Below are positions 5,915 to 7,359 of a DNA stretch of 7,359 nt, piece by piece. Each line of letters begins with the position of its first letter. Within the stretch, counting starts at the first letter, position 1. The DNA is taken from contig JASIBJ010000666.1 in NCBI GenBank assembly GCA_030045215.1, positions 1 through 7,359 of the forward strand, read 5' to 3'. The DNA is from Streptosporangiaceae bacterium (lineage in GTDB: Bacteria > Actinomycetota > Actinomycetes > Streptosporangiales > Streptosporangiaceae). The notes under the pieces are model-generated. The model worked only from the letters and a program-made list of their open reading frames with translations, made no database searches and was not told where the DNA came from. A program made the position numbers and the translations under genes.

Positions 5915-6550
5915 ATGGACTCGCGCCGGGCGGAATCCTTCAGCGATGGGGTCTTCGCGGTCGCAATCACGGTGCTGGTCTTCAACCTTCTGCCGATCGC
6001 CGACGACACAGCCGGAGCCTACGGACCGCATGCCCTCACCTGGGGGCACCTGGGCGATCACTGGCCGGCCTACCTGGCCTACGTCGTGAGCTTCCTGACC
6101 ATCGGCATCATGTGGCTGAACCATCACGGCCTGTTCGTCCGGATTAGACGGGTGGACCGGCCGCTGCTCCTGCTGAACATGTTCCTGCTGATGGGCATCG
6201 TCGCGATTCCTTTCCCGACCGCGCTGGTCGCCGATCACCTCAACGAGGGCGGCGGGGGCGAGGTGGCGGCCATGACCTACGGGCTGGTCATGATCGCCAT
6301 CTCGGTCGGCTACGCGGCTATCTGGACGTATGTGGCCACCCACCAGCGGGCGCTTGCCGCTCGCCACGTGGTCCTGAGCCGGACGGCCACCGTCCGGTTC
6401 ACGGCCGGGAACGCCGGTTACGTTGCCGGCACGCTGATTGCGCTCGTCACGCCGGTAGCGTCGCTGATCATCTACGGACTGCTCGCCGTCTACTACATGT
6501 TCGAGCACCTGCCTGACGCGGCACGGGACGACGCAGACGGCGGCGACTAG
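5915..6550 (+). CDS. TMEM175/DUF1211 family potassium-channel-like membrane protein
   Basis: 211 residues. RAESFSDGVFAVAITVLV at residues 5-22 is the family signature (R, then FSDGVFA, then T and hydrophobics in helix 1), the helix that forms the pore and its hydrophobic filter in bacterial and lysosomal TMEM175. WLNHH at 67-71 and LLLLNMFLL at 84-92 are further conserved family features. Six membrane segments are likely: about 12-28, 51-68, 84-103, 119-140, 163-180 and 182-196, with a short acidic C-terminus. Bacterial members have one such six-helix unit and assemble as tetramers that leak K+ and other monovalent cations. The ATG follows the etfD stop with zero bases between and no good ribosome site, so translation is probably coupled to etfD. 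Physiological role unknown; the operon hints at a link to membrane energetics. Confidence 0.85.
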   Translation: MDSRRAESFSDGVFAVAITVLVFNLLPIADDTAGAYGPHALTWGHLGDHWPAYLAYVVSFLTIGIMWLNHHGLFVRIRRVDRPLLLLNMFLLMGIVAIPFPTALVADHLNEGGGGEVAAMTYGLVMIAISVGYAAIWTYVATHQRALAARHVVLSRTATVRFTAGNAGYVAGTLIALVTPVASLIIYGLLAVYYMFEHLPDAARDDADGGD

Positions 6551-6571
6551 CGCGGCTGCGCGAGCCGGGGG
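6551..6571. terminator. Small hairpin in the convergent gap, possible bidirectional terminator
   Basis: The 21 bp between the TMEM175-like stop and the histidine kinase stop contain CGGCT-GCGCG-AGCCG (6553-6567), a 5-bp G/C stem with a 5-base loop. There is no T-run on either side. Termination is inferred from position only and the stem is weak. Confidence 0.3.
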
Positions 6572-7359
6572 CTAGGAGACGACCCTGACCGGGAGCCACA
6601 CCCTCACCTTCGTGCCCTTACCCGGCCTGGACTCGAGCGTGGCCCGGCCGCCGTGAGCGTTGGCGATGGCCTGGACGATGGACAGGCCGAGCCCGCTGCC
6701 GCCGCTGCGCTCGGCCACAGGCTGCTCCCGACCGCGGCGGGCGCTGCCGGTCCTGGCCGATTCGGCCCTGTTCACCGCGGCTGGCTGCAGGCTGGCGGGA
6801 GCCTTGCTGCCATGACCATTGTGGTTCGGCTCAGGCGCAGGCGCCCATCCTTCGGCACTGCGCTCCGCGGCCCGGTGGAATCGGTCGAAGGCCCGGACGG
6901 CGTCGTCTGCGGACATCCCGGGGCCCGCGTCTGCGATCTCGAGCAGGACGCCTCCGGTGATGGCACCGAGTCGGACCGCCACTGGAGTGGTCACCGGGGT
7001 GTGCGCGCGAACATTGCCCAACAGGTTGGCGAGCACCTGGCGGATCCTCGGCTCGTCTACCACCGCGACCAGCCGCGGCGGAGCCTCAGCCCGGACCGGC
7101 CGCTCCGGCTCGACGGCGATGGCGTCTGCGACCGCATCCCTGACTACGCCAGCCAGGTCTGTCTCAGTCAGATCGAGCGACGAGGTGCGGTCCAGCCTGG
7201 CCAGCTCGAGTAGCTCGGCCACCAGCGTGCTCATCCGCTGCGCTTCCTGCTCGATCCGGCGCATGGCGTTGGGCAGCTGGTCAGGGCCGAGGGCGCCCTG
7301 CCGGTAAAGCTCGGCGTAGCCGCGGATAGTCGTCAGCGGGGTCCGCAGTTCGTGCGACG
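6572..7359 (-). CDS. Sensor histidine kinase, C-terminal part (partial at window edge)
   Basis: The minus-strand frame is open through the right edge; in-frame codons begin at 7357, giving 261 visible residues before TAG at 6574-6572. The first visible residues are SHELRTPLTTIRGYAELYRQ, the H-box of a HisKA domain with the phospho-accepting His at visible residue 2. The HATPase_c domain follows with the N-box (ANLLGN, visible 110-115, then HTP), G1 box (DAGPGM, 143-148), F-box (FDRFHR, 157-162) and G2 box (GGSGLGLSIV, 219-228). The kinase autophosphorylates and passes phosphate to a response regulator, which probably lies upstream, off the window. The sensor and HAMP region is also outside. 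The lid between the F- and G2-boxes is about 57 residues instead of the usual 10-15, with a Pro/Ala/Asn/His/Arg-rich insertion. All catalytic boxes are intact. The H-box resembles actinobacterial OmpR-partner kinases (TrcS/PhoR-like), but the exact orthologue cannot be fixed. Confidence 0.9.
   Translation of the reverse strand, partial: SHELRTPLTTIRGYAELYRQGALGPDQLPNAMRRIEQEAQRMSTLVAELLELARLDRTSSLDLTETDLAGVVRDAVADAIAVEPERPVRAEAPPRLVAVVDEPRIRQVLANLLGNVRAHTPVTTPVAVRLGAITGGVLLEIADAGPGMSADDAVRAFDRFHRAAERSAEGWAPAPEPNHNGHGSKAPASLQPAAVNRAESARTGSARRGREQPVAERSGGSGLGLSIVQAIANAHGGRATLESRPGKGTKVRVWLPVRVVS

Noticed and set aside
5885..6508. 207-codon minus-strand frame antisense to the TMEM175-like gene
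   Set aside because: Shadow frame; the plus strand has the FSDGVFA signature and clear membrane helices.

Overview
The window is GC-rich DNA with GTG and TTG starts, purine-rich Shine-Dalgarno sites and strong G/C preference at third codon positions. Together with HAIR-type (HspR) operators in front of dnaK and an actinobacterial-type membrane Fe-S reductase, this points to an actinomycete (Actinomycetota). I cannot place it further from the sequence alone. I see no transposase, integrase, tRNA, rRNA, CRISPR array or phage gene, so this looks like ordinary chromosome.

Layout. At the left edge (1-75, minus) are the first 25 codons of dnaK, reading out of the window. Its upstream region holds two inverted repeats of the HspR/HAIR type (110-130 and 162-182) and a further 14-bp palindrome (215-228). 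A gene-poor stretch (229-536) leads to a strong AGGAGG ribosome site and a GTG-started gene (550-1986, plus) for a polytopic PIG-V-like mannosyltransferase with an unusually long soluble N-terminus. It converges with, and overlaps by 16 bp, a minus-strand gene (1971-3308) for a GT87/DUF2029 polyprenyl-phosphate-sugar-dependent glycosyltransferase. Both are multi-pass membrane enzymes of the GT-C type and probably act on cell-envelope glycans or glycoproteins.

A divergent intergenic region (3309-3660) carries a perfect 15-bp palindrome with a second half-copy 78 bp away, and a sigma70-like promoter facing right. That promoter serves a probable two-gene operon. The first gene (3671-5914) encodes a 747-residue membrane Fe-S oxidoreductase of the EtfD/Rv0338c type: a NarI-like membrane domain, two [4Fe-4S] ferredoxin motifs and two CCG domains. 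It is predicted to pass electrons from electron-transfer flavoprotein to menaquinone. Its stop codon is followed directly, with no gap, by a TMEM175/DUF1211 potassium-channel-like gene (5915-6550).

After a 21-bp convergent gap with a small hairpin, the window ends in the 3' part of a sensor histidine kinase (6572-7359, minus). It is cut by the window edge just at its phospho-accepting His and carries an insertion of about 45 residues in its ATP lid.

I do not see a clear multi-gene novel system such as defence or secretion. The points most worth a second look are the gapless EtfD-TMEM175 pair, the enlarged ATP lid of the kinase, the repeat and homopolymer tract just before the EtfD-TMEM175 junction, and the palindromes in both regulatory regions.
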